Source: Flavobacterium sp. CF136
GTDB taxonomy: Bacteria > Bacteroidota > Bacteroidia > Flavobacteriales > Flavobacteriaceae
Direction: 5' to 3'
DNA: 64,000 bases
NCBI RefSeq assembly: GCF_000282055.1
Contig: NZ_AKJZ01000027.1
Coordinates: 1 to 64,000 of the forward strand
The notes beneath the pieces were generated by a model. The model ran no database searches. It was not told the origin of the DNA and saw only the letters and a program-made list of their open reading frames with translations. The position numbers and the translations under genes were made by a program. Shown one piece after another: positions 41,697 to 51,418 of this stretch. Each line of letters opens with the position of its first letter. The stretch's first letter is position 1.

Positions 41697-43581
41697 CAAC
41701 AACGGTTTGTATAACATAGACGATTTACAACACATAGCCAACGAGTTGTTTAAGACCCTGCCAAATGAGTTTCCAAAAGAAATTTCTTTGAGCCCGGACC
41801 TTAATGATCATCCAAAAGCTACAAAAGTTGTTGAAACGCTATTGAGTGCAGGAAATCTGGCAGATTTTACGCCGAATACCAGTTTGCAAAATCCAACAAC
41901 AGCATATCCTTCTCATTCTCCTGTGAGCGGTTTTGGAGGATCGTCATCTGTTGGAAACTATGCAAATACCGGTGTTACAAGCTTATATCCAAATACAGAT
42001 TTGGGTACCGCTTACCCAAATGATAAAGATTTTAACATCAATAATCCTATTACGGGTTTTAATGATGTTAATCTTAAAAATGGGAGCAGCCATGATAATA
42101 ATGTTTTTTCTTCTTTTCTTTTAAATGATAATTATCTGCCTTTTCAAACGCAGGGTTCTTCATTTGAAAGTGAATTAAAAGAAGCCTTGGCAAGTGTTAA
42201 TACAGCGTTTGGAATTCCATCTGGTTTAGTATCAAACCCGGCAGAAATTCAAAATTCGTATTATTTCCTTGAGAATAATCCTTTTGCTTTTGATAGAAAA
42301 AACCCGTTTCCGGCAACGGCCAGCAGGAATTCGTTTCATGAATTTAACCAATTGGAAAACGCTCCTTTTGATGCCAATTTAATTAAAAAAGATTTTCCAA
42401 TTCTAAGTGAAAAAGTAAACGGAAAACCTCTGATTTGGTTTGACAATGCCGCAACGACTCAAAAACCAAAATCGGTAATTGAACGAATTGCTTATTTTTA
42501 TGAACACGAAAACTCAAACATCCACCGTGCGGCACACGAATTGGCTGCAAGAGCTTCAGATGCGTACGAAGCTGCCCGTGAAAAGGTAAAAGTATTTTTG
42601 AATGCAGGTTCTGTTAATGAAATTGTATTTGTTCGCGGCGCTACAGAAGGTATTAATCTTGTGGCACAAAGCTGGGGTGACAATAATTTAGTGGCAGGCG
42701 ATGAAATTGTTGTGAGCAACCTGGAACACCACGCCAATATCGTTCCGTGGAAACGTCTGGCTGATAAAAAAGGCTTGAAACTACGTGTAATTCCGGTTGA
42801 TGACGATGGACAAATTCTGTTGGATGAATATGCCAAATTGCTGAATTCAAAAACAAAAATTGTAGCTTTTACACAAGTTTCAAACGCACTTGGAACCGTA
42901 ACACCTGCCAAGAAAATGGTCGAAATGGCACATGCCGTTGGAGCTAAAGTTTTATTGGACGGAGCACAATCGGTTTCTCATATGAAAGTAGATGTTCAGG
43001 ATTTAAATGCCGATTGGCTAGTTTTTTCAGGACATAAACTTTTTGGGCCAACCGGAATTGGTGTTTTGTATGGAAAAGAAGATTTGCTAAACGATATGCA
43101 GCCTTACCAATCAGGTGGAAACATGATTCAGGATGTAACTTTTGAGGAGATAAAATACCACAAAGCACCCAATCGTTTCGAAGCCGGAACGGGAAATATC
43201 GCTGATGCCATAGGTCTTGGTGCTGCTATTGATTATGTTACAAAAATTGGTATCAATGCGATCGGGCAATACGAACACTATTTGTTGGATTATGCGACGA
43301 AACTGATCAAAGAAATTCCGGGTGTTCGGTTAATAGGAACTGCAGCCAATAAAGCCAGCGTATTATCTTTTAATTTACAAGGCTACTCAAATGAAGAAGT
43401 GGGTCAGGCTTTAAACAAAGAAGGAATCGCTGTCAGAACCGGTCATCATTGCGCCCAGCCTATTTTACGCAGATTGGGTGTCGAGACTACTGTTCGGCCT
43501 TCATTGGCTTTTTACAACACCACACAGGATGTCGATAAATTTATAGAGACTTTGTGGAAACTTAAAAAAGTCAAATTTTAA
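41680..43581 (+). CDS. Encapsulated cysteine desulfurase with cargo-loading region
   Basis: Residues 1-228 are low-complexity, rich in Asn, Ser, Thr, Pro and Phe, typical of the disordered cargo-loading domain of family 2A cargo. Residues 229-633 are a SufS-type desulfurase: DNAATTQKP, SNLEHHANIVPWK, PLP Lys453 in FSGHKLFGPTG, and catalytic Cys591 in RTGHHCAQPILRR. It removes sulfur from cysteine inside the shell; related systems have been shown to store elemental sulfur. Overlap with the shell gene implies coupled translation. Confidence 0.9.
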   Translation: MSTNTNNNGLYNIDDLQHIANELFKTLPNEFPKEISLSPDLNDHPKATKVVETLLSAGNLADFTPNTSLQNPTTAYPSHSPVSGFGGSSSVGNYANTGVTSLYPNTDLGTAYPNDKDFNINNPITGFNDVNLKNGSSHDNNVFSSFLLNDNYLPFQTQGSSFESELKEALASVNTAFGIPSGLVSNPAEIQNSYYFLENNPFAFDRKNPFPATASRNSFHEFNQLENAPFDANLIKKDFPILSEKVNGKPLIWFDNAATTQKPKSVIERIAYFYEHENSNIHRAAHELAARASDAYEAAREKVKVFLNAGSVNEIVFVRGATEGINLVAQSWGDNNLVAGDEIVVSNLEHHANIVPWKRLADKKGLKLRVIPVDDDGQILLDEYAKLLNSKTKIVAFTQVSNALGTVTPAKKMVEMAHAVGAKVLLDGAQSVSHMKVDVQDLNADWLVFSGHKLFGPTGIGVLYGKEDLLNDMQPYQSGGNMIQDVTFEEIKYHKAPNRFEAGTGNIADAIGLGAAIDYVTKIGINAIGQYEHYLLDYATKLIKEIPGVRLIGTAANKASVLSFNLQGYSNEEVGQALNKEGIAVRTGHHCAQPILRRLGVETTVRPSLAFYNTTQDVDKFIETLWKLKKVKF

Positions 43582-43656
43582 TAATACAGGGTTGATGAAA
43601 CAAGCAACTCAACCTAATAATTGCTTTTTTTGATATTTTAAGCAATTATAAACAGA

Positions 43657-43684
43657 AGACGATTGATAAAACAATCGTCTTTTT
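43657..43684 (+). terminator. Terminator after the encapsulin operon
   Basis: AGACGATTG and CAATCGTCT form a perfect 9-bp stem with a 6-base loop, followed by TTTT. The rest of 43582-43923 is AT-rich; a GATATTTG near 43875 may be part of the SusC2 promoter but is only a partial match. Confidence 0.8.
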
Positions 43685-43923
43685 GTGTTTTAATTCAAAA
43701 AAATTAAAATATTTTTTCAGGCTGTAATAACAAAGAGTATCAAATATTGATGATATAAAAAGCAATTAATAGCCTTTATTATTACAAATAACCAATTATT
43801 CTACGGTAATGTTGTAAATATTATAAAAGTACCATTTGATGTTATCTTTAATGTTAAAAAACACCCAAAAATTAACGTTTATTTAAGATATTTGTAAAAC
43901 ATTAACCCAAAACATGATAAAAC

Positions 43924-46908
43924 ATGAAAATTAATTATAAGCATTTTTTGGCAATGTTATTTGTATTTTTTATTCAAATAGCGGTTGCCCAGGAAATTAA
44001 AGTAACCGGAGTAGTTACAGACAAAAAAGGACTTCCTATACCTGGGGCAAATATTATTGTTCAGGGAGCAAAAGAAGGCACACAAACTAACTTTGATGGA
44101 GAATTTACAATCAATGTACAAACAGGTCAGCAATTAGTAATTTCATATTTAGGAATGAAAAGTATAGTTGTACCTGCAAAAACTTCAATGAAAATTACAC
44201 TTGAAGATGCACCAAATGAACTGGAAGCCGTTTTAGTTGTTGGTTATGGTACCCAGACAAAAAGGAAATCTACTGATAATATTGCCCGAGTGACAGCAAA
44301 AGACATTCAACAAATACCGGTTGCCAATGTTCAAAATGCCTTGGTTGGTAAACTGGCCGGTGTACAAATTACACAAACCAATGGTAAAGTCGACGGGGGA
44401 ATAAATATTAGAGTTAGAGGTGCTGCCAGCATTAGTGCGGGCACAGAACCATTATATGTTTTGGATGGAATTCCGTTAGTTACATCAGATGAATCAACTA
44501 ATGGAGCGGCTACCAATCCTTTATTAACATTAAGTCCAAATGAGATTGAATCTATCGATGTACTGAAAGATGCTTCATCAGCTGCCATTTATGGAGCTCG
44601 TGGTGCAAATGGAGTTATTATTATTACAACTAAAAAAGGAAAAGACGGAAAAGGAACTTTTTCTATTAATATGTCTCAGGGTATTAGCGAAGCTACTCAC
44701 AAAAAGAAATGGCTGAATGCCGATCAGTACATCAAATTATTTACTGAAGCATCAATTAATGGAACAGGGGACGCTTCTGAGGCAGAGAGTACTTTTGACT
44801 TTCTTGCACAGGGAACCGACTGGAGAAACAGAGCTGTAAATACAGATTGGCAGGATCTTGCCTTTCAAACCGGTCTTACTACTGATGTAGATTTTTCAGT
44901 TTCCGGAGGTGATGCCAAAACAAAATATTTCTTTTCCGGTGCTTACAATAACACCACAGGTATTATTGATAAAAATGAATTAGAGAGAGTTACGGCAAGA
45001 TCAAATGTATCGCATAAAGTTTCAGATAATTTTAATATCGGAATGAATTTAAGCTTTTCAAGATCTGTAATCGATCGTGTTCAGGATGATAACTCTTTTA
45101 CAACACCGCTTCAGGCTGTGGCACAATCGCCATTATCGCCTGCCCGTCTGGAAGATGGAACCGCAAACCCAAACACTTTATATGCCAACTATTTATTAGC
45201 GGCTGACAATTCGTTTTGGAAGACAATCATGAGAAGAGTTACAGGAAAAGTTTTTGCAGAATATCAAATCATTCCTTCTTTAAAAATAAACTCTGATTTT
45301 GCATACGATCTTTTATCTCAAACAGAAGATTACTGGCAGGGTAAAAATGCTCCATTTATGGCGACAGACGGAGAAGCTTATGCAACATCTGTAAACAACG
45401 AAACATACATATGGAGTAACTATCTTACGTATGATAAAACATTTGCCGAAAAGCATAATGTAAATGTTGTTGCCGGTATGGAATTTAACAAATACAACCG
45501 CAGATATCAATCTGTTACAAGTATTTATTTTCCGGATGATTCTTTCCAGACTGTTGACGGAGGTGCCGAAGTTAATGCCGGGGCCGGAAATGAAACTAAC
45601 TACACTTTTGTATCGCAATTTGGAAGATTAAATTATTCATACAATAATAAATACCTGTTTAAAGCCAGTATTCGTCGTGACGGTTCTTCACGTTTTGGGA
45701 AAAATGAGCGATTTGGAGTTTTCCCTGCTTTCTCTGCCGGATGGATTGTTTCTGAAGAAAGCTTCTTAAAAGACAATAAAGTTTTATCTTTCTTAAAACT
45801 AAAAGGAAGCTGGGGAAAATTAGGAAATGCTGAAATCGGTAACTTTGCTTCACGCCAGTTATATGCTGCAAATCCTTATAACCTAAAATCAGGTCTTACT
45901 TTTAATCAGGCAGGAAATGATAATTTAACCTGGGAAAAATCTACTCAAGTAGATTATGGTATCGAATTTGGCTTATTCAGCCGTATAAGTATTGAAGCCG
46001 ATTATTACAACAAAACTACAGATGGTTTACTTTTTGAAGTTCCTTTGGCTATAAGCTCCGGAGCTGCAACAATCAATCAAAATATTGGTAAAGTAAGAAG
46101 TAGTGGTTTGGAGTTTACAGTTAATACCAAAAATATTGAAAATGACAATTTCAAATGGAATACCAGTTTTAATATAACAACAAATAAATCTGAAGTTTTA
46201 TCAATGCCAAATGGTAAAGATATTGTTACATCATATACAATCAACAGGGTTGGCGAAAATATTTCATCATTCTATTTAGTAGAATATGCCGGTGTTGATC
46301 CTGCTAACGGAGATGCATTATATGTAAAAAACACTGCTAATGCTGATGGTACATTAGACAAATCAACTACTAATGATTACAGCGAAGCTAAAAGAACCAT
46401 TGCCGGAAATCCTTTTCCTGAATTAATGGCCGGTTTAACCAATACAATAAATTATAAAGGAATCGATTTTTCATTTACTTTTCAGGGAGAATGGGGAGCA
46501 AGTATTTATAACGCTGCAGGACAATACCAATCGACAGCTGCAGATTATTTTGACAATCAGACTACAGATCAGTTAAACCGTTGGCAAAATCCCGGTGATA
46601 TTACGAATGTTCCACAAGCAAGATTATACGGAAGTAACGGAACTGGTGCATCTACAAGATATCTTGACAAATCTGACTTTGTTCGTTTAAGAAATTTAAC
46701 AATTGGTTATACTTTACCAAAAACTACATTAAAAGATGCAGGAATAAGCAGTGTTCGTTTTTATGCAACGGGTGTAAATCTTTTAACCTTTACAAATTAT
46801 ACAGGTTATGATCCTGAAGCCAGAAGAGATGATGCTGGTATCGGAGAAGAATTTTATTCTGCTCCTCCTGCCAGAACAATTGCTTTAGGGGTAAATATTA
46901 ATTTTTAA
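43924..46908 (+). CDS. susC: SusC-like TonB-dependent outer-membrane transporter 2
   Basis: A 994-residue transporter: signal peptide to VAQ, carboxypeptidase-like domain (VTGVVTDKKGLPIPGANIIVQ), linker NELEAVLVVGYGTQTKRKSTDNIARV, plug with INIRVRGAASISAG, and a barrel ending GVNINF. The substrate is unknown. It has no enzyme genes beside its SusD partner. It follows the encapsulin operon after a terminator, so a sulfur role cannot be assumed. Confidence 0.93.
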   Translation: MKINYKHFLAMLFVFFIQIAVAQEIKVTGVVTDKKGLPIPGANIIVQGAKEGTQTNFDGEFTINVQTGQQLVISYLGMKSIVVPAKTSMKITLEDAPNELEAVLVVGYGTQTKRKSTDNIARVTAKDIQQIPVANVQNALVGKLAGVQITQTNGKVDGGINIRVRGAASISAGTEPLYVLDGIPLVTSDESTNGAATNPLLTLSPNEIESIDVLKDASSAAIYGARGANGVIIITTKKGKDGKGTFSINMSQGISEATHKKKWLNADQYIKLFTEASINGTGDASEAESTFDFLAQGTDWRNRAVNTDWQDLAFQTGLTTDVDFSVSGGDAKTKYFFSGAYNNTTGIIDKNELERVTARSNVSHKVSDNFNIGMNLSFSRSVIDRVQDDNSFTTPLQAVAQSPLSPARLEDGTANPNTLYANYLLAADNSFWKTIMRRVTGKVFAEYQIIPSLKINSDFAYDLLSQTEDYWQGKNAPFMATDGEAYATSVNNETYIWSNYLTYDKTFAEKHNVNVVAGMEFNKYNRRYQSVTSIYFPDDSFQTVDGGAEVNAGAGNETNYTFVSQFGRLNYSYNNKYLFKASIRRDGSSRFGKNERFGVFPAFSAGWIVSEESFLKDNKVLSFLKLKGSWGKLGNAEIGNFASRQLYAANPYNLKSGLTFNQAGNDNLTWEKSTQVDYGIEFGLFSRISIEADYYNKTTDGLLFEVPLAISSGAATINQNIGKVRSSGLEFTVNTKNIENDNFKWNTSFNITTNKSEVLSMPNGKDIVTSYTINRVGENISSFYLVEYAGVDPANGDALYVKNTANADGTLDKSTTNDYSEAKRTIAGNPFPELMAGLTNTINYKGIDFSFTFQGEWGASIYNAAGQYQSTAADYFDNQTTDQLNRWQNPGDITNVPQARLYGSNGTGASTRYLDKSDFVRLRNLTIGYTLPKTTLKDAGISSVRFYATGVNLLTFTNYTGYDPEARRDDAGIGEEFYSAPPARTIALGVNINF

Positions 46909-46919
46909 AAATATCAAAA

Positions 46920-48311
46920 ATGAAATCATATAAATACATCTTATTTATTCTTTTTACCACCTTACTGGTAAGTTGTGAAAAAGAATTAGAAATTGATCCA
47001 AAACAAAATCAGGATGCTGATGTTACTTTAAGTACTGAAACTGGTATAACAAATATCTTAAACGGGGCTTACGCTCTTGCCGCTGACGCTGATGTGTACG
47101 GTGGAAGGAGTTTAGTTGCCGGTGATTTAATGGCACAAACCGGACTAACAAGTACAACAGATTTTAGATGGAGAGGAACTTATGCAGACTTTAGACAAAT
47201 GTATACCAAAACTATTGTTGTTGATAACGTTTTTGCGAGACAAATCTATGCCCGCAACTACGAAATCATCAATGCTGCAAATACAGTTATCGAAAATATT
47301 GACAAAGTAGCAGATCCTGATAAAAGAACAAGAATGGTAGCGGAGGCTAACTTTTTGAAAGGATTAGCTTATTTTGACCTGGTTCGATTTTTTGCATTGC
47401 CATACGAAGCCGGTAAACAAAACACACAGTTAGGTGTAATCATCAGACCAAATGCAATTTATGATTTTACTGCCGACTTATCTAAAGAAAGAAGCAGCGT
47501 TGAAGAAGTTTATACTTTAATTCTTCAATATCTAAATGATGCATATGATGGACTTCCTGAAGAAAACAGTTTCTATGCTGATAAATATGCTGCCAAAGCT
47601 TTATTGGCAAGAGTGTATTTACAGCAGCAAAATTATCCGGCAGCCCGTGATGCGGCAAACGAAGTAATTGAAAATAGCGGCAGAGCTCTGTCAACCACTT
47701 ATGCAAATGCATTTAACCATGATGAAAATCAAATTGAAGATATTTTTGCGATTCAGATTACCAAACAAACAGGAGAAAATGAAATCGTTGTAATGTATGC
47801 CTCAGAAGGAAATGGCGGTCGTGGCGGTGATATTGAAATAAGAGGAACGTATTTGAATAAATTTACAGATCCTGATGATGCCAGAGCTAATTTTAATTAC
47901 GTTAACGACGACAACGGAAGATTATTAACTTCAAAATATACCAATCAATATGGTAATGTAGGTATAATTCGTTTAGCTGAAATGTACTTAATAAGAGCAG
48001 AAACAAACTTTAGATTAAATACTGCAGTTGGAGATACAGCTTTAAACGATATTAATTTAATAAGAACCAGGGCTAATGCCGAAAACTTTACGGCATTAAC
48101 TCTCGCTACTATTTTAAGAGAGCGTGAATTAGAACTGGCTATGGAAGGTTTCGCCATTCATGACTTAAAAAGAACAAAAGCATCAATTGATGTTAATGGT
48201 GATGGTTCAGAATTAATTCCTTACGATGATCCTGCATTAGTTTTTCCAATTCCTTTAAGAGAAATGGATACAAATAATAAAATCACCCAAAACCCTGGTT
48301 ACGGTAGTTAA
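46920..48311 (+). CDS. susD: SusD/RagB lipoprotein 2
   Basis: A 463-residue lipoprotein with lipobox TTLLVSC (Cys19), helical repeats including AEANFLKGLAYFDLVRFFALPYEAG, and the typical end LVFPIPLREMDTNNKITQNPGYGS. It starts 11 bp after SusC2 and would form its surface lid. A terminator follows directly. Confidence 0.93.
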   Translation: MKSYKYILFILFTTLLVSCEKELEIDPKQNQDADVTLSTETGITNILNGAYALAADADVYGGRSLVAGDLMAQTGLTSTTDFRWRGTYADFRQMYTKTIVVDNVFARQIYARNYEIINAANTVIENIDKVADPDKRTRMVAEANFLKGLAYFDLVRFFALPYEAGKQNTQLGVIIRPNAIYDFTADLSKERSSVEEVYTLILQYLNDAYDGLPEENSFYADKYAAKALLARVYLQQQNYPAARDAANEVIENSGRALSTTYANAFNHDENQIEDIFAIQITKQTGENEIVVMYASEGNGGRGGDIEIRGTYLNKFTDPDDARANFNYVNDDNGRLLTSKYTNQYGNVGIIRLAEMYLIRAETNFRLNTAVGDTALNDINLIRTRANAENFTALTLATILRERELELAMEGFAIHDLKRTKASIDVNGDGSELIPYDDPALVFPIPLREMDTNNKITQNPGYGS

Positions 48312-48333
48312 TACCAAACTTTTTTAAACCAAA

Positions 48334-48363
48334 AAACCATTCGTTGAAACGAATGGTTTTTTT
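48334..48363 (+). terminator. Terminator after SusD2
   Basis: ACCATTCG and CGAATGGT pair around TTGAAA, flanked by A and seven T. The remaining gap to 48611 contains the intergenic palindromes at 48478-48562 with TTCGCTCAGGAT and TCCGCTCAGCCTGACA arms. Confidence 0.8.
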
Positions 48364-48611
48364 ATGCTTTTAATCCATTGACTGTAGATTAAAACTCTTA
48401 TTTGATATAAAACAAATAAATCAAAAAGTATAAATTTGAGTAAAACATCTTTCTTCATACTTTAAGAAATCACTGTCATCCTGGGTCCATTCGGCTTCGC
48501 TCAGGATAAACTTAGTCGAAGGCTTTTTACATGCAAAGGGCTTCGAGTCCGCTCAGCCTGACACCTGTTTTTAATTACACCCAACGAGTTATTCTTAATT
48601 CAAAAAGATTA

Positions 48612-49865
48612 TTAATCTCTAAAATCATTAAGAGATTTCTCGATAATTTCAAGACACTCCTGAATTTGAGTTTCAGTCATTACCAATGGCGGTGCCAATC
48701 TGATTTTATTACCGTGAGTTGGTTTAGCCAACAATCCGTTATCTCTGAATTTCAAACAAATTTCCCAAGCCAGATCAGAATCTTCACTACAGTTAATTAC
48801 TATTGCATTTAATAAACCTTTTCCACGAACCAAAGTAATTAAGTCATTACGCTCTGCAATTTCATTTAATCCTTTTCTAAGAATAATTCCTAAACGCTCA
48901 GCATTTTCAGCTAACTTTTCATCTCTGACAACTTCAAGCGCAGCAATTGCTACAGCTGCTGCAACAGGATTCCCTCCAAAAGTAGATCCGTGCTGTCCCG
49001 GTTTGATCACATTCATGATTTCGTTATTCGCCAAGACTGCAGAAACCGGATAAACTCCACCAGAAATAGCTTTTCCTAAAATTAAAATATCAGGTTGTAC
49101 ATTTTCATGATGAACGGCCAATAATTTTCCTGTGCGTGCAATTCCGGTCTGAACTTCATCCGCAATAAACAAAACATTATGTTTCTCACAAAGTGCTTTT
49201 GCTTTCGCCAAATAACCTTCAGAAGGAACATATACTCCTGCTTCACCCTGGATTGGTTCAACAAGAAAACCGGCAATATTTTTTGATGATTCTAAAGTTT
49301 TTTCAAGAGCTTCTAAATTATCATATTCAATTTTTATAAATCCATCTGTAAAAGGTCCAAAGTTTTTACGGGCATTTTCATCATTCGAGAAAGAAATAAT
49401 CGTTGTGGTTCTTCCATGAAAATTATTCTCACAAACAATAATCTGTGCAAGGTCCTCATGAATTCCTTTTACTTCATAAGCCCATTTTCTACATAGTTTC
49501 AGAGCAGTTTCAACCGCTTCAGCACCAGTATTCATTGGTAATACTTTATCAAAACCAAAATAATTTGTTATAAATTCTTCGTAATTTCCTAATTTATCAT
49601 TGTAAAAAGCACGAGAAGTCAAAGTCAGTTTTTGAGCCTGATCTGTCATCGCTTTTACAATTACAGGATGACAATGCCCTTGATTCACGGCAGAATAAGC
49701 CGATAAAAAGTCATAATATTTTTTTCCGTCTACATCCCATACATATACCCCTTCTCCTTTTTCCAAAACAACCGGAAGCGGATGGTAATTATGTGCCCCA
49801 TATTTATTTTCTTTTTCAATCAAAACTTCCGATTTCGATGAAAGAATTTCCTGCTTATGTCCCAT
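48612..49865 (-). CDS. rocD: Ornithine aminotransferase
   Basis: A 417-residue class III aminotransferase: [47 protein letters not shown], the [10 protein letters not shown] region, [15 protein letters not shown], and PLP Lys in [17 protein letters not shown]. These match ornithine-oxo-acid aminotransferase, which makes glutamate semialdehyde from ornithine. The gene is divergent from an Lrp-family regulator, a usual arrangement for amino acid catabolism control. The 200-bp space between has TTATTTTAA-like dyads. Confidence 0.93.
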   Translation of the reverse strand: MGHKQEILSSKSEVLIEKENKYGAHNYHPLPVVLEKGEGVYVWDVDGKKYYDFLSAYSAVNQGHCHPVIVKAMTDQAQKLTLTSRAFYNDKLGNYEEFITNYFGFDKVLPMNTGAEAVETALKLCRKWAYEVKGIHEDLAQIIVCENNFHGRTTTIISFSNDENARKNFGPFTDGFIKIEYDNLEALEKTLESSKNIAGFLVEPIQGEAGVYVPSEGYLAKAKALCEKHNVLFIADEVQTGIARTGKLLAVHHENVQPDILILGKAISGGVYPVSAVLANNEIMNVIKPGQHGSTFGGNPVAAAVAIAALEVVRDEKLAENAERLGIILRKGLNEIAERNDLITLVRGKGLLNAIVINCSEDSDLAWEICLKFRDNGLLAKPTHGNKIRLAPPLVMTETQIQECLEIIEKSLNDFRD

Positions 49866-50065
49866 GATAATTTGTTTTTAATAAAACAAAAATATAAAAA
49901 TTATTTATTCATTGCGATTAAATGATTATTTTTAACTTAAAATTACTTTTAAAAAATCAAAATAACTTATTTTAACACAAATATAAGTCATTTTAAAATT
50001 TCGCTTTTAATAAAGCAAATCAGACTTATTTTTATCTTTACATAAATTAAAAGAAAAGAGGCTGC

Positions 50066-50518
50066 ATGGATATCCTGGATGAATTTGACATAAAAATTAT
50101 AAAAGAATTAGAAAAAGACGGAAGAATTGCATATTCGACCATTGCAACTAATTTGAAAATTTCAAATACAATGGTGCATCAGCGCATTAACCGTTTATTT
50201 GAGCAAGGCATAATTACCGGCATCAAACCCATCTTAAACGAAAAGCAAATTGGCTATGATTGGGCTTCTTTTACCGGAATTACACTCAATAAAGATTCTG
50301 ATTCTGATCGAATTATCGAAGCATTAAAAAAGATTCCCGAAATTACGGAATGTTATTATGTAACCGGATCGTTTACACTGTACCTAAAAATTACAGCAAA
50401 AAACCATGAACACATGCGTAAAATATTATATGAAAAAATCGACAACATTCCCGGGATCGCAAAAACAGATTCAATGATCGAATTAGGCTGCGCTTTTAAA
50501 CGAAATATTAGCTTGTAA
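50066..50518 (+). CDS. Lrp/AsnC family regulator
   Basis: The 150-residue protein has the N-terminal helix-turn-helix (LDEFDIKIIKELEKDGRIAYSTIATNLKISNTMVHQRINRL) and the C-terminal ligand-binding alpha-beta domain (ITECYYVTGSFTLYLKITAKNHEHM). It probably responds to an amino acid. The neighbouring ornithine aminotransferase is a likely target. Confidence 0.92.
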   Translation: MDILDEFDIKIIKELEKDGRIAYSTIATNLKISNTMVHQRINRLFEQGIITGIKPILNEKQIGYDWASFTGITLNKDSDSDRIIEALKKIPEITECYYVTGSFTLYLKITAKNHEHMRKILYEKIDNIPGIAKTDSMIELGCAFKRNISL

Positions 50519-50552
50519 TAAAAAGAGCCTTAATCAAACAAAATTACCATCT

Positions 50553-51416
50553 ATGAAAAACCTTTTTCCTTTTAGATTTTCTTTGAATAAATTTATGGCT
50601 ATTCTGCTCCTGTTTACCGGTAATTTTCTACAGGCACAAACATCAAAGGGAAAATTATTTATAATTGGAGGCGGTAACCGGTCTGATGATCTGATGAAAC
50701 AATTATTAGGTATCGCAGAACTGGGCCCAAAAGATTATATAGTGGTATTGCCAATGTCAAGCGAAGAACCTGACAGCTCTTTTATCTTTTTTAAAACGCA
50801 AATGGTAAAACTAACATCAAATCCAATTATAATGCTGAATTTCAATAAAGAAACAGCACAAAACAAAACACTTACAGATTCTGTTCAAAAAGCAAAATTG
50901 ATTTTTATAAGTGGCGGGGACCAAACCCGTTTTATGAAAATTGTCCAAAATACACCAATAAAAACAGCTATACAAAAAGCTTACGAAAATGGGAGCACAA
51001 TTTCCGGAACAAGTGCCGGAGCAGCTGTAATGTCTGAAAAAATGATTACCGGAAATCAAAAATTAGAAAAAGAATATTCCGGAACTTTTGATAATATCAG
51101 ATATGATAATTTAGAAACTGCAGAAGGTTTAGGTTTACTGAAAACGGCTGTAATTGACCAGCATTTTTTGAAGAGAAACCGTTACAATCGTTTACTTTCA
51201 GGTTTGGTTGAATTTCCTGATTTAACCGGAATTGGAATTGACGAAGCGACTGCAATTATTGTACGGAATAATCAGGTTGAAGTTGCCGGAGAAAGTGAAG
51301 TTATTGTAGTCCGAAAACCAAAAGGAATTTTGAAATCTAAAAAAGGCAATCTGATTTCGATTGAAAAACTGGAAATGAGTATTTACAACGCCGGACAAAA
51401 ATTTAATATTAAATAA
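50553..51416 (+). CDS. Cyanophycinase-like S51 peptidase, exported
   Basis: A 287-residue protein with a signal peptide ending FLQAQ and the peptidase S51 core: KLFIIGGGNRSDDLM, ISGGDQTRFMKI, and the nucleophile Ser in GTSAGAAVMSEKM. GIGIDEATAIIV is the usual downstream motif. Relatives cut cyanophycin to beta-Asp-Arg, but many Bacteroidota homologues have unknown peptide substrates. The next gene starts 2 bp after the stop and encodes an amide hydrolase, so the two likely act together outside the cytoplasm. Confidence 0.87.
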   Translation: MKNLFPFRFSLNKFMAILLLFTGNFLQAQTSKGKLFIIGGGNRSDDLMKQLLGIAELGPKDYIVVLPMSSEEPDSSFIFFKTQMVKLTSNPIIMLNFNKETAQNKTLTDSVQKAKLIFISGGDQTRFMKIVQNTPIKTAIQKAYENGSTISGTSAGAAVMSEKMITGNQKLEKEYSGTFDNIRYDNLETAEGLGLLKTAVIDQHFLKRNRYNRLLSGLVEFPDLTGIGIDEATAIIVRNNQVEVAGESEVIVVRKPKGILKSKKGNLISIEKLEMSIYNAGQKFNIK

Positions 51417-51418
51417 TA

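Noticed and set aside
43924..48311. SusC2/SusD2 as part of the sulfur regulon
   Set aside because: A terminator separates it from the encapsulin operon, and no CTATAG box or Cys-rich leader is seen upstream.
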